Shown: positions 50,875 through 60,262 of the stretch, piece after piece
Layout of the letters: each line of letters starts with the position of its first letter
Numbering within the stretch: the first letter of the stretch is position 1
Assembly: GCA_050250755.1 (NCBI GenBank)
Contig: JBFWOB010000018.1
Coordinates: forward strand, 40,420-104,419
Reading direction: 5' to 3'
Length of the DNA: 64,000 nucleotides
DNA from: Ga0077555 sp050250755
GTDB taxonomy: Bacteria > Pseudomonadota > Alphaproteobacteria > Rhizobiales > Hyphomicrobiaceae
Notes under the pieces: generated by a model
The model's database searches: none
The model's input: the letters and a program-made list of their open reading frames with translations, nothing else
Told to the model about the DNA's origin: nothing
Made by a program: the position numbers and the translations under genes

Positions 50875-52143
50875 ATGGACTCGAGAGGATCGGCCGGCGT
50901 GCCGCTCGGCAGCGACAGATCCACACAACCGCTACTCATCGTGCTTCCTTATTTTTCGTTCGATTCGTTGCTGTCACGCGGTTTCACGCGGAGCGTGACG
51001 CTCAGGGTCACGGAGGTCCTGAGTCGCGTTGACGATCTTCGTGTTACGGCCGCGGCTTCCGCCATCAACATCCCCCGGAACCTAACAATTCCCGAGATAT
51101 GCCAGCGGTTTGGCGTCGACTATGTGCTGCGCGGCCAGATCGTTCGGGTAGATCAGACGCTTTATTTTACGCAATGGCTCTACGAAGCGCCCACCGGTGC
51201 GCTTATCTTCGAGCACAAGGTCGAATGTGGTCTCGGGCAACTCGAGGAATTCGAGCGCGACGTTCTCTCCCGCGTGATCGCCAGCATTCGGGTCCCGCTG
51301 AAAGAGAACGAAATCGACCGCATCATGCGGGAGCGGCCACGTAACAGATCGGCCTATGAGCTGGCGCTGCGCGCGCAGGTCACCATACACCGGCTTGATC
51401 GTCGAAGCTTCGCGCTGGCAAAAAAGCTATTGCTCCGCGCGCTCGATAAGGACCCCGGATACGCGACGGCCTACGCATGGCTCGCGCGGCATTATGCAAT
51501 CCTGATCGGGCAAGGCTGGAGCTGCGACCGAAACTCGGATGCCCGAGAAGCGAAACGGCTTGCAGACCTCGCCGCAAGACTCGATCCTGACAACTCTATT
51601 GCGCTAGCGACAGCCGGCCACCTGCGGTCCTACCTTTACCGGGATTATCAACAGGGCGAACTGCTCTTGCGGCGCGCAATTCGTTCGTCACCCAACGAGC
51701 CGCTTGGCTATCTATTCTTGGGCGGAACACTTGCTTTCACAGGTCGGGGGCACGAAGGCCGCGCGTGCGTCGAGTATGCGCTCTCGTTGTCGCCACTCGA
51801 TTCCCAAGCCTTTCTTTTCCTCAATTTCGCGGCCGTTTGCTGTTACGCTGACAGTGACTATGCGAGCGCGATCGCCTACGGTCGCCAAGCGAAAAGGCTG
51901 AACCCGAACTACACGACAACACTGAAAGTTCTTTCGGCTTCGCTGGTGGCGCACGGCAACGTCAATGAGGCTCGCGAGATAGCGGCCCGGTTGCGCCGAA
52001 CGGAGCCTTCCTACACACCCGCAGCAGCTCAGATGACGCTCCCGTTCCGTGATCTTGCGGTGCGCGATCAGTTCGTCCGGCAATTACGCACGGCGGGGTG
52101 TTTCGATGCGCGCACGCGTCTGCAGCGGACCGCCGCCGATTGA
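50875..52143 (+). CDS. TolB-N-like/TPR protein without an output domain
   Basis: A 422-residue protein. The first 140 residues ('PLLIVLPYFSFDSLLSRGF', 'EICQRFGVDYVLRGQIVRV', 'LYEAPTGALIFEHKVE') match the TolB-N/FlgO-like domain that joins to TPRs in class III adenylate cyclases and CadC-type regulators. The rest is TPR-like ('AKKLLLRALDKDPGYATAYAWLARHYA', 'AKRLADLAARLDPDNSIALA'). In those proteins a catalytic or DNA-binding domain precedes this module, but here none is present upstream. It may be a stand-alone scaffold or an eroded regulator. ATG 50875 has GGGGG upstream; GTG 50848 is less likely. Confidence 0.8.
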   Translation: MDSRGSAGVPLGSDRSTQPLLIVLPYFSFDSLLSRGFTRSVTLRVTEVLSRVDDLRVTAAASAINIPRNLTIPEICQRFGVDYVLRGQIVRVDQTLYFTQWLYEAPTGALIFEHKVECGLGQLEEFERDVLSRVIASIRVPLKENEIDRIMRERPRNRSAYELALRAQVTIHRLDRRSFALAKKLLLRALDKDPGYATAYAWLARHYAILIGQGWSCDRNSDAREAKRLADLAARLDPDNSIALATAGHLRSYLYRDYQQGELLLRRAIRSSPNEPLGYLFLGGTLAFTGRGHEGRACVEYALSLSPLDSQAFLFLNFAAVCCYADSDYASAIAYGRQAKRLNPNYTTTLKVLSASLVAHGNVNEAREIAARLRRTEPSYTPAAAQMTLPFRDLAVRDQFVRQLRTAGCFDARTRLQRTAAD

Positions 52144-52320
52144 GGCGCGTGCATCACCAGTGCAGCGCCCCCAGGGCCGCACCAGTAGCAAGGTTTCGCG
52201 ACGCAACTGCCACGATGTTTATGCAGGCGGAGCACTCCTCAGCCTACTCAGCCAAGGCCACCGAATCCGCTTGGATGCTTGGCAGTGGCATGCCAAACGA
52301 GGCGCGAGGGGAGATTGGCC

Positions 52321-53016
52321 ATGATCCTCAGTCACGCTCACAAGTTCATCTATGTGAAGACCTACAAGACCGGCTCAACGTCGATCGAAGCAGCACTGTC
52401 GGCGGTGTGCGGACCCGATGACGTCATCACCGAGGCGAGTGAGCAGTTGCGCGGCGTGCGTCAGAAGCCCGCCCAGAACTACCGGATCGACCATCCCGAC
52501 AAACCCGAACGGCCGCTATGGAAGCGCCTCTTGGGTCGACCCGAGCGGCACTATCATCCCTCGGTCGGCTTCTACGAGCACATGCCGGCCTGGCGTATCC
52601 GCCGCTATGTCAGTGACGAGATCTGGCGGAGCTATTTCAAGTTCAGCTTCGAGCGCAATCCGTGGGACCGTCAGGTGTCCTGGTATCATTACAAGACCAA
52701 GTCGAAGCCTGCCGATAGCCGCCCCTCGTTCGATGCCTTCAACCGCGATCGGCGCCGTGCGTTCGTGGAGAACTGGAGCCTTTATACCCAGGATGATCGA
52801 GTCATCCTGGACTTCGTTGGCCGCTACGAGAATCTGGACGCCGACTTTGCCCAAGTCCTGGAGGCAATCGGCCTAGGCGGTCAGGTAACGCTGCCGCGCG
52901 AGAACGTCTCGAAGGGGCGCCGCGGCAGCTATCGCGATCTCTACACAGATGCTTCGCGCGGCCTCGTCGCCGATTGGTACGCTCCCGAGATCGCCCACTT
53001 CGACTACACGTTCTGA
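52321..53016 (+). CDS. Sulfotransferase family protein
   Basis: A 231-residue PAPS-dependent sulfotransferase. The 5'-phosphosulfate loop is 'VKTYKTGSTSIEAAL' (Lys13-Ser21) and the 3'-phosphate motif 'KFSFERNPWDRQVSWY' is near 109-124. These are the two anchor motifs of the Sulfotransfer family. It adds sulfate to a glycan or small-molecule hydroxyl; the acceptor is unknown. ATG 52321 has GAGGGGAG 7 bases upstream; the earlier in-frame start at 52279 is not favoured. Enzymes for PAPS synthesis are not in this window. Confidence 0.88.
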   Translation: MILSHAHKFIYVKTYKTGSTSIEAALSAVCGPDDVITEASEQLRGVRQKPAQNYRIDHPDKPERPLWKRLLGRPERHYHPSVGFYEHMPAWRIRRYVSDEIWRSYFKFSFERNPWDRQVSWYHYKTKSKPADSRPSFDAFNRDRRRAFVENWSLYTQDDRVILDFVGRYENLDADFAQVLEAIGLGGQVTLPRENVSKGRRGSYRDLYTDASRGLVADWYAPEIAHFDYTF

Positions 53017-53137
53017 GACGTGCCAAGCCCGCGGCGAAACCAATCGGCAACTCAGCCGCAATCCGACACCCCGGTTAGCAACTTGGTAACCGCAGCGCCT
53101 TAGCGTCACGCCACTAGGGCGGCGTGAAGTGGGTGGC

Positions 53138-54178
53138 ATGGGCATGCTGGCATCGATACCGGTGGACGAGATCCGCCGCAGAGGAAGCATTCGGGATAGC
53201 GACGTCGTGGCCTTGCGCGCCGCGTACACGGCCCATGACGAGATAACCGCTGAGGATGCCGACGCCCTCTTCGACATTCATGCTGCCACGCCCATCCAGG
53301 ACCCATCGTGGACGGATCTGTTCATCGAGATCGTCAGCGATTTCATCATCGAGCAATCGGCGCCTGCCGGCTATATGGTCGAGGAAAACAGCCGCTGGCT
53401 GATCGAGCGGGTCAGCACGTTTGGACGTATCGAGACGACGTCCGAGTTGGCCCTGCTGCTGAACGTCCTCGAATGTGCCAGGTGGTCGCCTCCGACACTT
53501 GCGGCCTTCGCTCTCGATCAGATCCGGCATGCCGTCCAAAGTGGTAAAGGGCCTCTGCGTTCCGGACGAAGAGTTCCGGACGGCACGATTTCGGCCGCCG
53601 AGGTCGCGCTCGCCGGCCGCATTCTTTCGGCCTTTGGCCGAGAGACAAACCTGGCGATCACCAGAACCGAAGCCGAGGCTTTAATCGCGATTAATCGCGC
53701 CATTCCTCTCGGCGGAGCGTCGCCGGCATGGAGCGAATTGCTCGTCCGAACCGTGGGTTCCGGGGTCCTCGCATCCCTTGGGCATGCCGTCGCACCCCGA
53801 CGCGAGATCATCGAGTCTCTCGGCAATCCTGATGGCGCCAGCGAGCTGATTGCGATGTTGCTCGGAGACACCGCCGGCCATCTCGACCAAACTGGTTATG
53901 CGGCACAATCCAGCGCGGCAGCCTGCCGGATTTGGCGGTCGGCGCGTCTCTTGACATCGGAAGAGCGCGCGCTGGTGCGGCTCGAACGCCAGCGGCTTGA
54001 GATCGTCACCAACGAGGTGATCGAGGAAACGACCGATGTCTGGCTGATCGACACCCTGGCACGGTCACGTCCGGACGACGAGACCGAGGCGGCGTTGCTC
54101 GGCTTCATTCTCCGCGAGGCGAGCCAACTGTCGCCGGAAATCGAGCAATACGCTCGGCGTCGCGCCATCGCCGCCTGA
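53138..54178 (+). CDS. Hypothetical protein with an internal duplicated domain
   Basis: A 346-residue protein with no family that I recognise. It contains two related units, about residues 25-100 and 155-240. Each has a helix 'EDADALFDIHAATPI' or 'TEAEALIAINRAIPL', then 'PSWTDLFIEIVSDFI' or 'PAWSELLVRTVGSGV'. The shared pattern is A-(E/D)-A-L-x2-I-(H/N)-x-A-x-P, then P-x-W-x-(D/E)-L-x2-x2-V. No signal peptide or membrane segment is visible, so it is probably cytoplasmic. Start ATG 53138 is used (ATG 53144 and GTG 53129 are alternatives). It follows a sulfotransferase gene and precedes a dehydrogenase gene, with no obvious functional link. Confidence 0.75.
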   Translation: MGMLASIPVDEIRRRGSIRDSDVVALRAAYTAHDEITAEDADALFDIHAATPIQDPSWTDLFIEIVSDFIIEQSAPAGYMVEENSRWLIERVSTFGRIETTSELALLLNVLECARWSPPTLAAFALDQIRHAVQSGKGPLRSGRRVPDGTISAAEVALAGRILSAFGRETNLAITRTEAEALIAINRAIPLGGASPAWSELLVRTVGSGVLASLGHAVAPRREIIESLGNPDGASELIAMLLGDTAGHLDQTGYAAQSSAAACRIWRSARLLTSEERALVRLERQRLEIVTNEVIEETTDVWLIDTLARSRPDDETEAALLGFILREASQLSPEIEQYARRRAIAA

Positions 54179-54294
54179 CATTTCCAATCCATCGGAGGTG
54201 CGCCCCTACAGTCGCACCACATAATCCCGTCTTGCCGAACAGGACATTCGATCGCTAGCTTTCGCGCGACATCGCGACAGGCAGGAGAATGGAT

Positions 54295-55185
54295 ATGGCG
54301 ATCGGTTTCGTCGGAATCGGCAACATGGGGCTTCCCATGGCCGATAAACTTGTTGGGGCAGCGGACGAGTTCGTCGTCCATGACGTTCGCGAGGAGGCTC
54401 TTAAGCCACTGATCGAGAAGCAGGCTCGGCCCGCTGCCACGCCACGGGAAATCGGAGACCGGTGCCGCATCGCATTCGTGTCGCTCCCGACTCTCGACAC
54501 GCTGCGAGAGGTCGTGCTCGGCAAAGATGGCCTCATCCATGGCACGACCGTGAAGCTGGTCGTCAACACCTGCACCGTTGGCGTTCCTCTGGTCGAGGAA
54601 TTGGAGGCGGCACTGGCTGCGCGTGGGATCGAACTCGTCGACTGCCCGATCAGCGGCGGCCCTCCCGGAGCCCGCGCGGGCACGCTCTCGGTCATGGTGT
54701 CGGGCAAGCCCGAGCTTGTGGAAGAGATCCGGCCGATGATTTCCCGCTGGGGGCCAGTCACTGTCGCAGGCCCTAAGCCCGGTCTCGCCCAAGTACTGAA
54801 GCTCACCAACAACATTCTTTCGGCCGTCTCATTGGCCGCGTCGCTCGAGGCCTACGTGATGGGCGCCAAGGGTGGCCTCGATCCGGAAGTGATGACGGAG
54901 GCAATCAATCGCGGCAGTGGGCGCAACAGTGCCACGCAGGACAAGATCCCCCGCTCCGTGCTGAACCGCGCGTTCGACTACGGCGCACCGATGCACATCC
55001 TGACCAAGGACGTCGACCTGGCAATCCAGCAGGCTGACCGGCTCGGCATTCCGATGTGGGTCTGCACGGCGGCTCGTCAGATGTTCAAGAACGCCATGTT
55101 CGCTGGCATGGAGAACAAGGACATCACCGAGCTGGTGACGATGATCGAGCGGGGCGCCGGGTTCGTCCTGCCGAAGACACGATAG
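54295..55185 (+). CDS. NAD(P)-dependent beta-hydroxyacid dehydrogenase (HIBADH family)
   Basis: A 296-residue enzyme of the 3-hydroxyisobutyrate/tartronate semialdehyde dehydrogenase family. The N-terminal Rossmann motif 'IGFVGIGNMGLPMADKLVG' is followed by 'VVHDVREEALK' (Asp at the end of strand 2, NAD-type). The substrate-binding motif 'DCPISGGPPGARAGTL' and the catalytic 'KLTNNILSA' (Lys, about residue 168) are complete. Specificity between hydroxyisobutyrate, tartronate semialdehyde and other beta-hydroxyacids is not decidable. ATG 54295 is favoured over 54289, since AGGAG lies 7 bases upstream of it and only 1 base from the first ATG. Confidence 0.92.
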   Translation: MAIGFVGIGNMGLPMADKLVGAADEFVVHDVREEALKPLIEKQARPAATPREIGDRCRIAFVSLPTLDTLREVVLGKDGLIHGTTVKLVVNTCTVGVPLVEELEAALAARGIELVDCPISGGPPGARAGTLSVMVSGKPELVEEIRPMISRWGPVTVAGPKPGLAQVLKLTNNILSAVSLAASLEAYVMGAKGGLDPEVMTEAINRGSGRNSATQDKIPRSVLNRAFDYGAPMHILTKDVDLAIQQADRLGIPMWVCTAARQMFKNAMFAGMENKDITELVTMIERGAGFVLPKTR

Positions 55186-55193
55186 TCGTACCC

Positions 55194-55225
55194 GGGTGCG
55201 GCTTCCGTTGGATCGGGCCGCACCC
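55194..55225. terminator. 9-bp stem-loop at convergent gene ends
   Basis: GGGTGCGGC (55194-55202) and GCCGCACCC (55217-55225) pair perfectly around a 14-nt loop, 8 bp after the dehydrogenase stop and 19 bp from the end of the convergent SPOR gene. GC-rich, without a T-tract. Confidence 0.55.
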
Positions 55226-55243
55226 ACCCATCAACGCGACGAA

Positions 55244-56497
55244 CTACCGGTCGAGGACCATGCAGTCCATACGGCGGTCGCGAAGGCTGGCGCAAACAGA
55301 CAGGGCCTGCGTCGGCTCAGAGAACGAACTGATGCGGACGCGGTAGAAGCGCCCCATGTTCCCATAAACGTCTTCGACAATCTCGAACGTCCGCGAACTC
55401 AGCCGCGTTGGTTCCTCGCTGCGCGCCTTTTGCGCCATCGCCTCAGCTTCGGCCTTCGTGCGGACGGCAGCCAACTGCAGCTTGTATATTCCATCGTTCG
55501 ATGGCGGTGATGCTTCGGGCAGGGGCACGGCCGGAGCCGCTTGGGCCGGCGCAACCATCGCTGCCGCACGCACTGGCGCGGATCGAGGTGCGGGCGCAGA
55601 CGAAACGCGCGGTGGCGCCGACGAAATGCGCTGCGGCTCCGAACTGCTCACCGCTGGTCCGCGCGGGCGGGGCATTTCCGAGGTCACGGTTGCCGTCGTC
55701 GCCGGCGCAGCCTCGGACGAGGATGATTGCCCGCCTCCGAACAGATTTGAGAAGAATCCGGTGATTCCACCGCTGCTCGATTTACTTTCCGCGACTTCTT
55801 GCTCGACCGGCGGTGGCGCCGGTTTGCGAGCGGTGGACCAGGCGTCATCGTGTGACGGAGATGGCGGTGTGACTGCCGTCGGACGCTCAGCGGCCCGTGT
55901 CGGCGCAGGTGTTGCTGAAACCGCGCTACTCCATGCGGGTTGCGGGTTCGCTGGCCGCGGAGGCGGAAGCGATGCTGATCGCGTGGGGGGCGACGATGGA
56001 CGGGCTGGTGCAGGAGCGGCTTCAGGCATAGGGAGTGGCGCCTTCACGACCGGCTGGGCGCCCGCGATGCCACCGCTCTGCATAGCCTTGCTTCGGGCGG
56101 CGGTCGCAACGGCGCGCTCCTCACCGGACAGACCACCTTTAACCCACAGCGCACTCTCAAGGTCGGCTATCGCCTCAGCAGGACGCCCCTGATTCAAATA
56201 GGCTTCGCCGCGGATGGCCAATGCCCGGGCTGTGTTGCGCGCATCCTTGTTGTTGGAGATCAGCACCGCACTGGCGAGCTGCTGCGCTGTTTCTGCCTTG
56301 CCCTCCGTCAGAGCGCGGCGGGCCTTGTCGAGAGACGCCTCGGCGTCCGGGCCTTTTGCGCCCGCCTCCGCAGCTCCCGATTTGTGCGCAGACTTATGCT
56401 TCGCCGCAATCTGCTGGGCGTCGGCAACTGTCACCCATTGCGATGTGAAACTCACCATCGCGGCAGCCATGGCTACCGTCCGGACGATGTGCATCAT
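55244..56497 (-). CDS. SPOR domain-containing envelope protein
   Basis: A 417-residue exported protein. It has a signal peptide ('TVAMAAAMVSFTSQWVTVADA'), a TPR-like helical unit ('NTARALAIRGEAYLNQGRPAEAIADLESAL'), a long Pro/Ala/Ser-rich linker, and a C-terminal SPOR fold ('IYKLQLAAVRTKAEAEAMAQKA' to 'NMGRFYRVRISSFSEPTQALSVCASLRD'). SPOR domains bind glycan strands lacking stem peptides at division sites, so this is probably a divisome or septal peptidoglycan factor. Position 56497 has GGGGGAG upstream; the open frame to 56545 is less likely. It lies 129 bp downstream of glmS. Confidence 0.88.
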   Translation of the reverse strand: MMHIVRTVAMAAAMVSFTSQWVTVADAQQIAAKHKSAHKSGAAEAGAKGPDAEASLDKARRALTEGKAETAQQLASAVLISNNKDARNTARALAIRGEAYLNQGRPAEAIADLESALWVKGGLSGEERAVATAARSKAMQSGGIAGAQPVVKAPLPMPEAAPAPARPSSPPTRSASLPPPRPANPQPAWSSAVSATPAPTRAAERPTAVTPPSPSHDDAWSTARKPAPPPVEQEVAESKSSSGGITGFFSNLFGGGQSSSSEAAPATTATVTSEMPRPRGPAVSSSEPQRISSAPPRVSSAPAPRSAPVRAAAMVAPAQAAPAVPLPEASPPSNDGIYKLQLAAVRTKAEAEAMAQKARSEEPTRLSSRTFEIVEDVYGNMGRFYRVRISSFSEPTQALSVCASLRDRRMDCMVLDR

Positions 56498-56599
56498 GGC
56501 TCCCCCGCTCGATTCGCACGATCTCCCTTGCCCCAACGTATTCATGTTCGGGAGAATGCGGCAACCCGACGACGAACAACAAATCCGTCGCAGAGCATA

Positions 56600-56628
56600 A
56601 GAGCGACTTCCGCCTTGCGAATCGCTCT
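56600..56628 (-). terminator. Stem-loop overlapping the glmS stop codon
   Basis: AGAGCGA (56600-56606) and TCGCTCT (56622-56628) pair perfectly over a 15-nt loop, partly within the glmS stop. It may end or stabilise the glmS transcript; only a weak TAT follows. Confidence 0.4.
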
Positions 56629-58447
56629 ACTCGACCGTCACCGACTTCGCGAGATTGCGCGGCTGATCCACGTCGGTGCCCATCAGCACTGCCGTATGAT
56701 AGGCGATCAACTGCATCGGAAGCGCATAGACCAGCGGCGTCACGAACGGATGTACCTGGGGCATCCGGATATGTGCCGCGACCGGACAGCCGACCGATTC
56801 CGGATCGGCGTTGGATACGAGTACGATGCGGCCACCGCGCGCGGCGACCTCCTGCATGTTCGAGATTGTCTTCTCGAAGAGATCGTCCTCAGGCGCGACG
56901 ACGACGACAGGCACATTCTCGTCGATCAGCGCAATCGGACCGTGCTTCATCTCGCCTGCGGCATAACCCTCGGCGTGGATGTAGGAGATTTCCTTCAGCT
57001 TGAGCGCGCCTTCGAGTGCCAGCGGGAACGATAGGCCGCGCCCCAGATAAAGAACATCCTGGGCCTTCGACATCCACGGGGCCAGGTCATCGTATCGCCG
57101 ATCATCACGCAGCAAGGTGGTCAGGTGCCTCGGCACCTCGACGAGTGCCTGCACAAGCTCTCGCTCGCGATCGGCCGACAAATGGCCGCGCGCACGTGCC
57201 AGACCAAGCGCAAGGCACGCGAGCGCCGAGAGTTGGCATGTAAATGCTTTTGTGGACGCAACGCCGATCTCCGGTCCTGCCAGCGTCGGCAGAACCACGT
57301 CACTCTCGCGAGCGATCGTTGACGAGTGGACGTTGACCACGGACACGATGCGCTGGCCGGCTGCTTTGCAGTAACGCAGCGTTGCGAGCGTATCGGCTGT
57401 TTCGCCCGACTGCGACACGAAGACTGCGAGACCGCCCTCCGGCAGCGGCGCCTCGCGATAGCGCATCTCCGAAGCGACATCGATCTCGACCGGGAGCCGC
57501 GCATATCTCTCGATCCAGTATTTGGCGACGAGGCCGGCATAAAATGCCGTGCCGCATGCCGAGATCGTGACGCGCGAGATCTTCTGCAGATCCACACCGA
57601 GATCCGGAAACCGCACCTGCCCTGTGGCCATATCGAGATAGTTCGTCAGCGTGTGGCTGATCACCTCCGCCTGCTCATGGATTTCCTTGAGCATGAAATG
57701 GCGATGGTTGCCCTTGTCGATCAGGAAGCCCGTCGCCTGGCTCGTCACCATCGGCCGGTCGACCCGCCGACCTTGCCGATCGCGGACCTCGACGCCTTCC
57801 CGGCTCAAAATCGCCCAATCGCCCTCCTCGAGATACGTTATGCGATCAGTGAACGGTGCCAGCGCAATCGCATCCGAGCCGAGATACATCTGGCCGTCGC
57901 CGTGACCCACCGCGAGGGGGCTACCCTCGCGTGCGCCGATCATCAGGTTGTCGTGGCCTGCAAAGATGATGGCCAGCGCGAACGCTCCTCGCAGGCGCTT
58001 CAGGGCGTTTCCGGTCGCGACGATCGGATCGCCCCCCTTCTTCATCTCGTACGTGATGAGATGGGCAATCACTTCCGTATCGGTGTCCGATGTGAAGGCT
58101 GCACCCGCCCGGATCAGTTCGTCGCGCAGCTCTCGGAAATTCTCGATAATTCCATTGTGCACGACCGACACGTTTTCCGACATATGCGGATGCGCGTTAC
58201 GCTCGCTCGGTGCTCCATGGGTTGCCCAACGGGTATGGCCGATGCCGGCTAGTCCATTCAGGGGTTCGCGGGAGAGGCGCTCGTTCAGGTTGCGCAGCTT
58301 TCCTTCGGCACGCCGCCGTTCCAGATGGCCGTTCTCCACCGTTGCGACGCCGGCTGAGTCATAGCCGCGGTATTCGAGCCGGCGAAGCGCATCGACGAGG
58401 TCGAGGGCGACTGGCTTTGCCCCAAGGATTCCGACAATCCCGCACAT
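56627..58447 (-). CDS. glmS: Glutamine--fructose-6-phosphate aminotransferase (isomerizing)
   Basis: Makes glucosamine 6-phosphate for peptidoglycan and LPS. The 606-residue product starts 'MCGIVGILGAKPVALDLVDALRRLEYRGYDSAGVA', with Cys2 as the N-terminal glutaminase nucleophile. 'GHTRWATHGAPSERNAHPH' completes the glutaminase site. Two SIS domains follow, about 285-420 ('SACGTAFYAGLVAKYWIERYARL', 'VSQSGETADTLATLRYCKAAG') and 455-600 ('YLGRGLSFPLALEGALKLKEISYIHAEGYAAGEMKHGPIALID'). ATG 58447 with AGAGGTG upstream gives the exact Cys2. No glmS ribozyme is present upstream, as expected outside Firmicutes. It follows glmU, 252 bp apart. Confidence 0.97.
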   Translation of the reverse strand: MCGIVGILGAKPVALDLVDALRRLEYRGYDSAGVATVENGHLERRRAEGKLRNLNERLSREPLNGLAGIGHTRWATHGAPSERNAHPHMSENVSVVHNGIIENFRELRDELIRAGAAFTSDTDTEVIAHLITYEMKKGGDPIVATGNALKRLRGAFALAIIFAGHDNLMIGAREGSPLAVGHGDGQMYLGSDAIALAPFTDRITYLEEGDWAILSREGVEVRDRQGRRVDRPMVTSQATGFLIDKGNHRHFMLKEIHEQAEVISHTLTNYLDMATGQVRFPDLGVDLQKISRVTISACGTAFYAGLVAKYWIERYARLPVEIDVASEMRYREAPLPEGGLAVFVSQSGETADTLATLRYCKAAGQRIVSVVNVHSSTIARESDVVLPTLAGPEIGVASTKAFTCQLSALACLALGLARARGHLSADRERELVQALVEVPRHLTTLLRDDRRYDDLAPWMSKAQDVLYLGRGLSFPLALEGALKLKEISYIHAEGYAAGEMKHGPIALIDENVPVVVVAPEDDLFEKTISNMQEVAARGGRIVLVSNADPESVGCPVAAHIRMPQVHPFVTPLVYALPMQLIAYHTAVLMGTDVDQPRNLAKSVTVE

Positions 58448-58699
58448 TTTGGCACCTCTTGATTGTATCGCCATGAAGCGAACAGGCCGGGATCGGCCCG
58501 ATCAGAAGCCGCCGCCGCCATATCTTGCCACGCCATGCAAGAAAGCGACCATATCATTCGGCCGTCTGATCTCGTCTTATGCGCCCGTCTTGTAGCGAGA
58601 ATTTGCCGGCGCTCTAAACGCAGCTTTCGAGCAGAGACGCGAGTCGCTCAAGACACGTTAGGTTACACGACCTTACGCTTCTGCATCGAGTGCTTCCGC

Positions 58700-60082
58700 C
58701 TACTCTGCTGCTCGCCCTGCTTTGCGGCGGTTCATCATGGTTCGGAACTTCGCGGCCCAGTCGGGACGCTCGGCCTGGGTCGGCCGTGTGATCGCGAGCG
58801 CGTTTGGAGAGACATCCTTCGTCACGACGCTGCCGGAGGCAACATAGGCCCCTTCCCCGATCTTCACCGGAGCAACAAGCGATGAGTTCGAGCCGATGAA
58901 CGCGCCGGGTCCGATGACCGTCTCGTTCTTGAAATACCCATCGTAGTTACAGAAAATGGTACCCGCACCGATATTCGCGCCGGCGCCAACGTGTCCGTCG
59001 CCGATATAGGCGAGGTGATTGGCTTTAGCCCCCGCCTCCATCTTCGCGTTCTTGACTTCGACGAAGTTGCCAACGTGGACGTCCGGCCCCACGTCCGCGC
59101 CCGGTCGCAAGCGGGCGAACGGCCCAATCTCGGAGCCAGCTCTTACCACCACACCAGCACGGCTTTTCTGATCGAAGCCTTGTATGTGCGAATTGGCCTT
59201 GATCGTCACTCGATCCTCGATGGTGACTCCCGGTCCGAAGAAGACGTTCGGCTCGATAACGACGTCCTGGCCAATCCGTGTATCGGTGCTAAACCATACC
59301 GTATCGGGCGCAATCAGCGTGGCGCCGGCGAGCATCACCTCGTGCCGGCGAGCCTCCTGCCAGATGGCCTCCGCGGCTGCAAGTTGATCCCTCGAGTTGA
59401 CACCCATGACCTCGCGCTCGGGGCACTCGACGGCGGCCGCGCGCAAGCCATCACCGCGCGCGATCTCGACTGCGTCGGTCAGGTAGTATTCGCCCTTGCT
59501 GTTCTCGTTCGCGATCCGGTCGAGAATCGACAGCAACTGGGGTGTTCGGAATGCCATCACTCCCGAGTTGCAGAAGCCCACCGCACGCTCGCCCTCGCTG
59601 GCGTCCTTTTCCTCGCGAATGGCAATCAGATCGCCGGCGCCATCGGTCAAGAGACGGCCATATCCGGTCGGATCAGCCGGTCGGAACCCGAGCACCGCCA
59701 CGGCCGCGCCGTCATCGAGGGCGCCTCTCAGGGCCTTCAAAGTCTTGCCGCCGATCAATGGAGTGTCGCCATAGAGCACCATGACGTCGCCAGCGTGTCG
59801 CTCGAGCAGCCGCCGGGCTGCGAGCACCGCATGGCCCGTTCCGAGTTGCTGTTCCTGGACGAAGACCTCGATCTGTTCGCTACCCTGACGTGCTTCGCGC
59901 GCAACTTGCTCCATGCCGGGGCCTACCACCAACGCCGACATACCAGCGCCAGCGGTTCGAGCGGCGTTGAGCACGTGGCAGACCATGGGCAATCCAGCGA
60001 TCGGATGAAGAACCTTCGGTAATACCGATTTCATCCGTGTGCCCTTGCCGGCGGCAAGGACGATCGTCAGCAGAGGATACAT
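58700..60082 (-). CDS. glmU: Bifunctional N-acetylglucosamine-1-phosphate uridyltransferase/glucosamine-1-phosphate acetyltransferase
   Basis: Makes UDP-GlcNAc, the step after GlmS and GlmM. The 460-residue product has an N-terminal nucleotidyltransferase domain (1-230) with 'VLAAGKGTRMKSVLPKVLHPIAGLPM' and 'LYGDTPLIGGKTLKAL'. A left-handed beta-helix acetyltransferase (250-450) follows, with hexapeptide repeats such as 'GPFARLRPGADVGPDVHVGNFVEVKNA' and the catalytic His region 'KANHLAYIGDGHVGAGANIGAGTIFCNYDG'. ATG 60082 has an AAGGGGAG ribosome site. glmU and glmS adjacency is common and suggests coregulated amino-sugar supply. Confidence 0.97.
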   Translation of the reverse strand: MYPLLTIVLAAGKGTRMKSVLPKVLHPIAGLPMVCHVLNAARTAGAGMSALVVGPGMEQVAREARQGSEQIEVFVQEQQLGTGHAVLAARRLLERHAGDVMVLYGDTPLIGGKTLKALRGALDDGAAVAVLGFRPADPTGYGRLLTDGAGDLIAIREEKDASEGERAVGFCNSGVMAFRTPQLLSILDRIANENSKGEYYLTDAVEIARGDGLRAAAVECPEREVMGVNSRDQLAAAEAIWQEARRHEVMLAGATLIAPDTVWFSTDTRIGQDVVIEPNVFFGPGVTIEDRVTIKANSHIQGFDQKSRAGVVVRAGSEIGPFARLRPGADVGPDVHVGNFVEVKNAKMEAGAKANHLAYIGDGHVGAGANIGAGTIFCNYDGYFKNETVIGPGAFIGSNSSLVAPVKIGEGAYVASGSVVTKDVSPNALAITRPTQAERPDWAAKFRTMMNRRKAGRAAE

Positions 60083-60262
60083 GCTGCGCTCCCCTTCAAT
60101 GAGGCCGCCCACTAGCACCCTCGGGCCAGCGGCGCACAATCAATGCCCTTGATATAGCAAGCGAACCGGCCACCGTTAGCGCGGCACGGCACGCGCCCAC
60201 AACTTACCGTGTGGTGCGAAGGTTTATCTTTTACCAAAATTAGCGCACGCGCGGCAGCCCGC

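Noticed and set aside
58448..58699. Possible glmS ribozyme or riboswitch in the glmU-glmS spacer
   Set aside because: No conserved glmS ribozyme core visible, and this class is not known from alphaproteobacteria.
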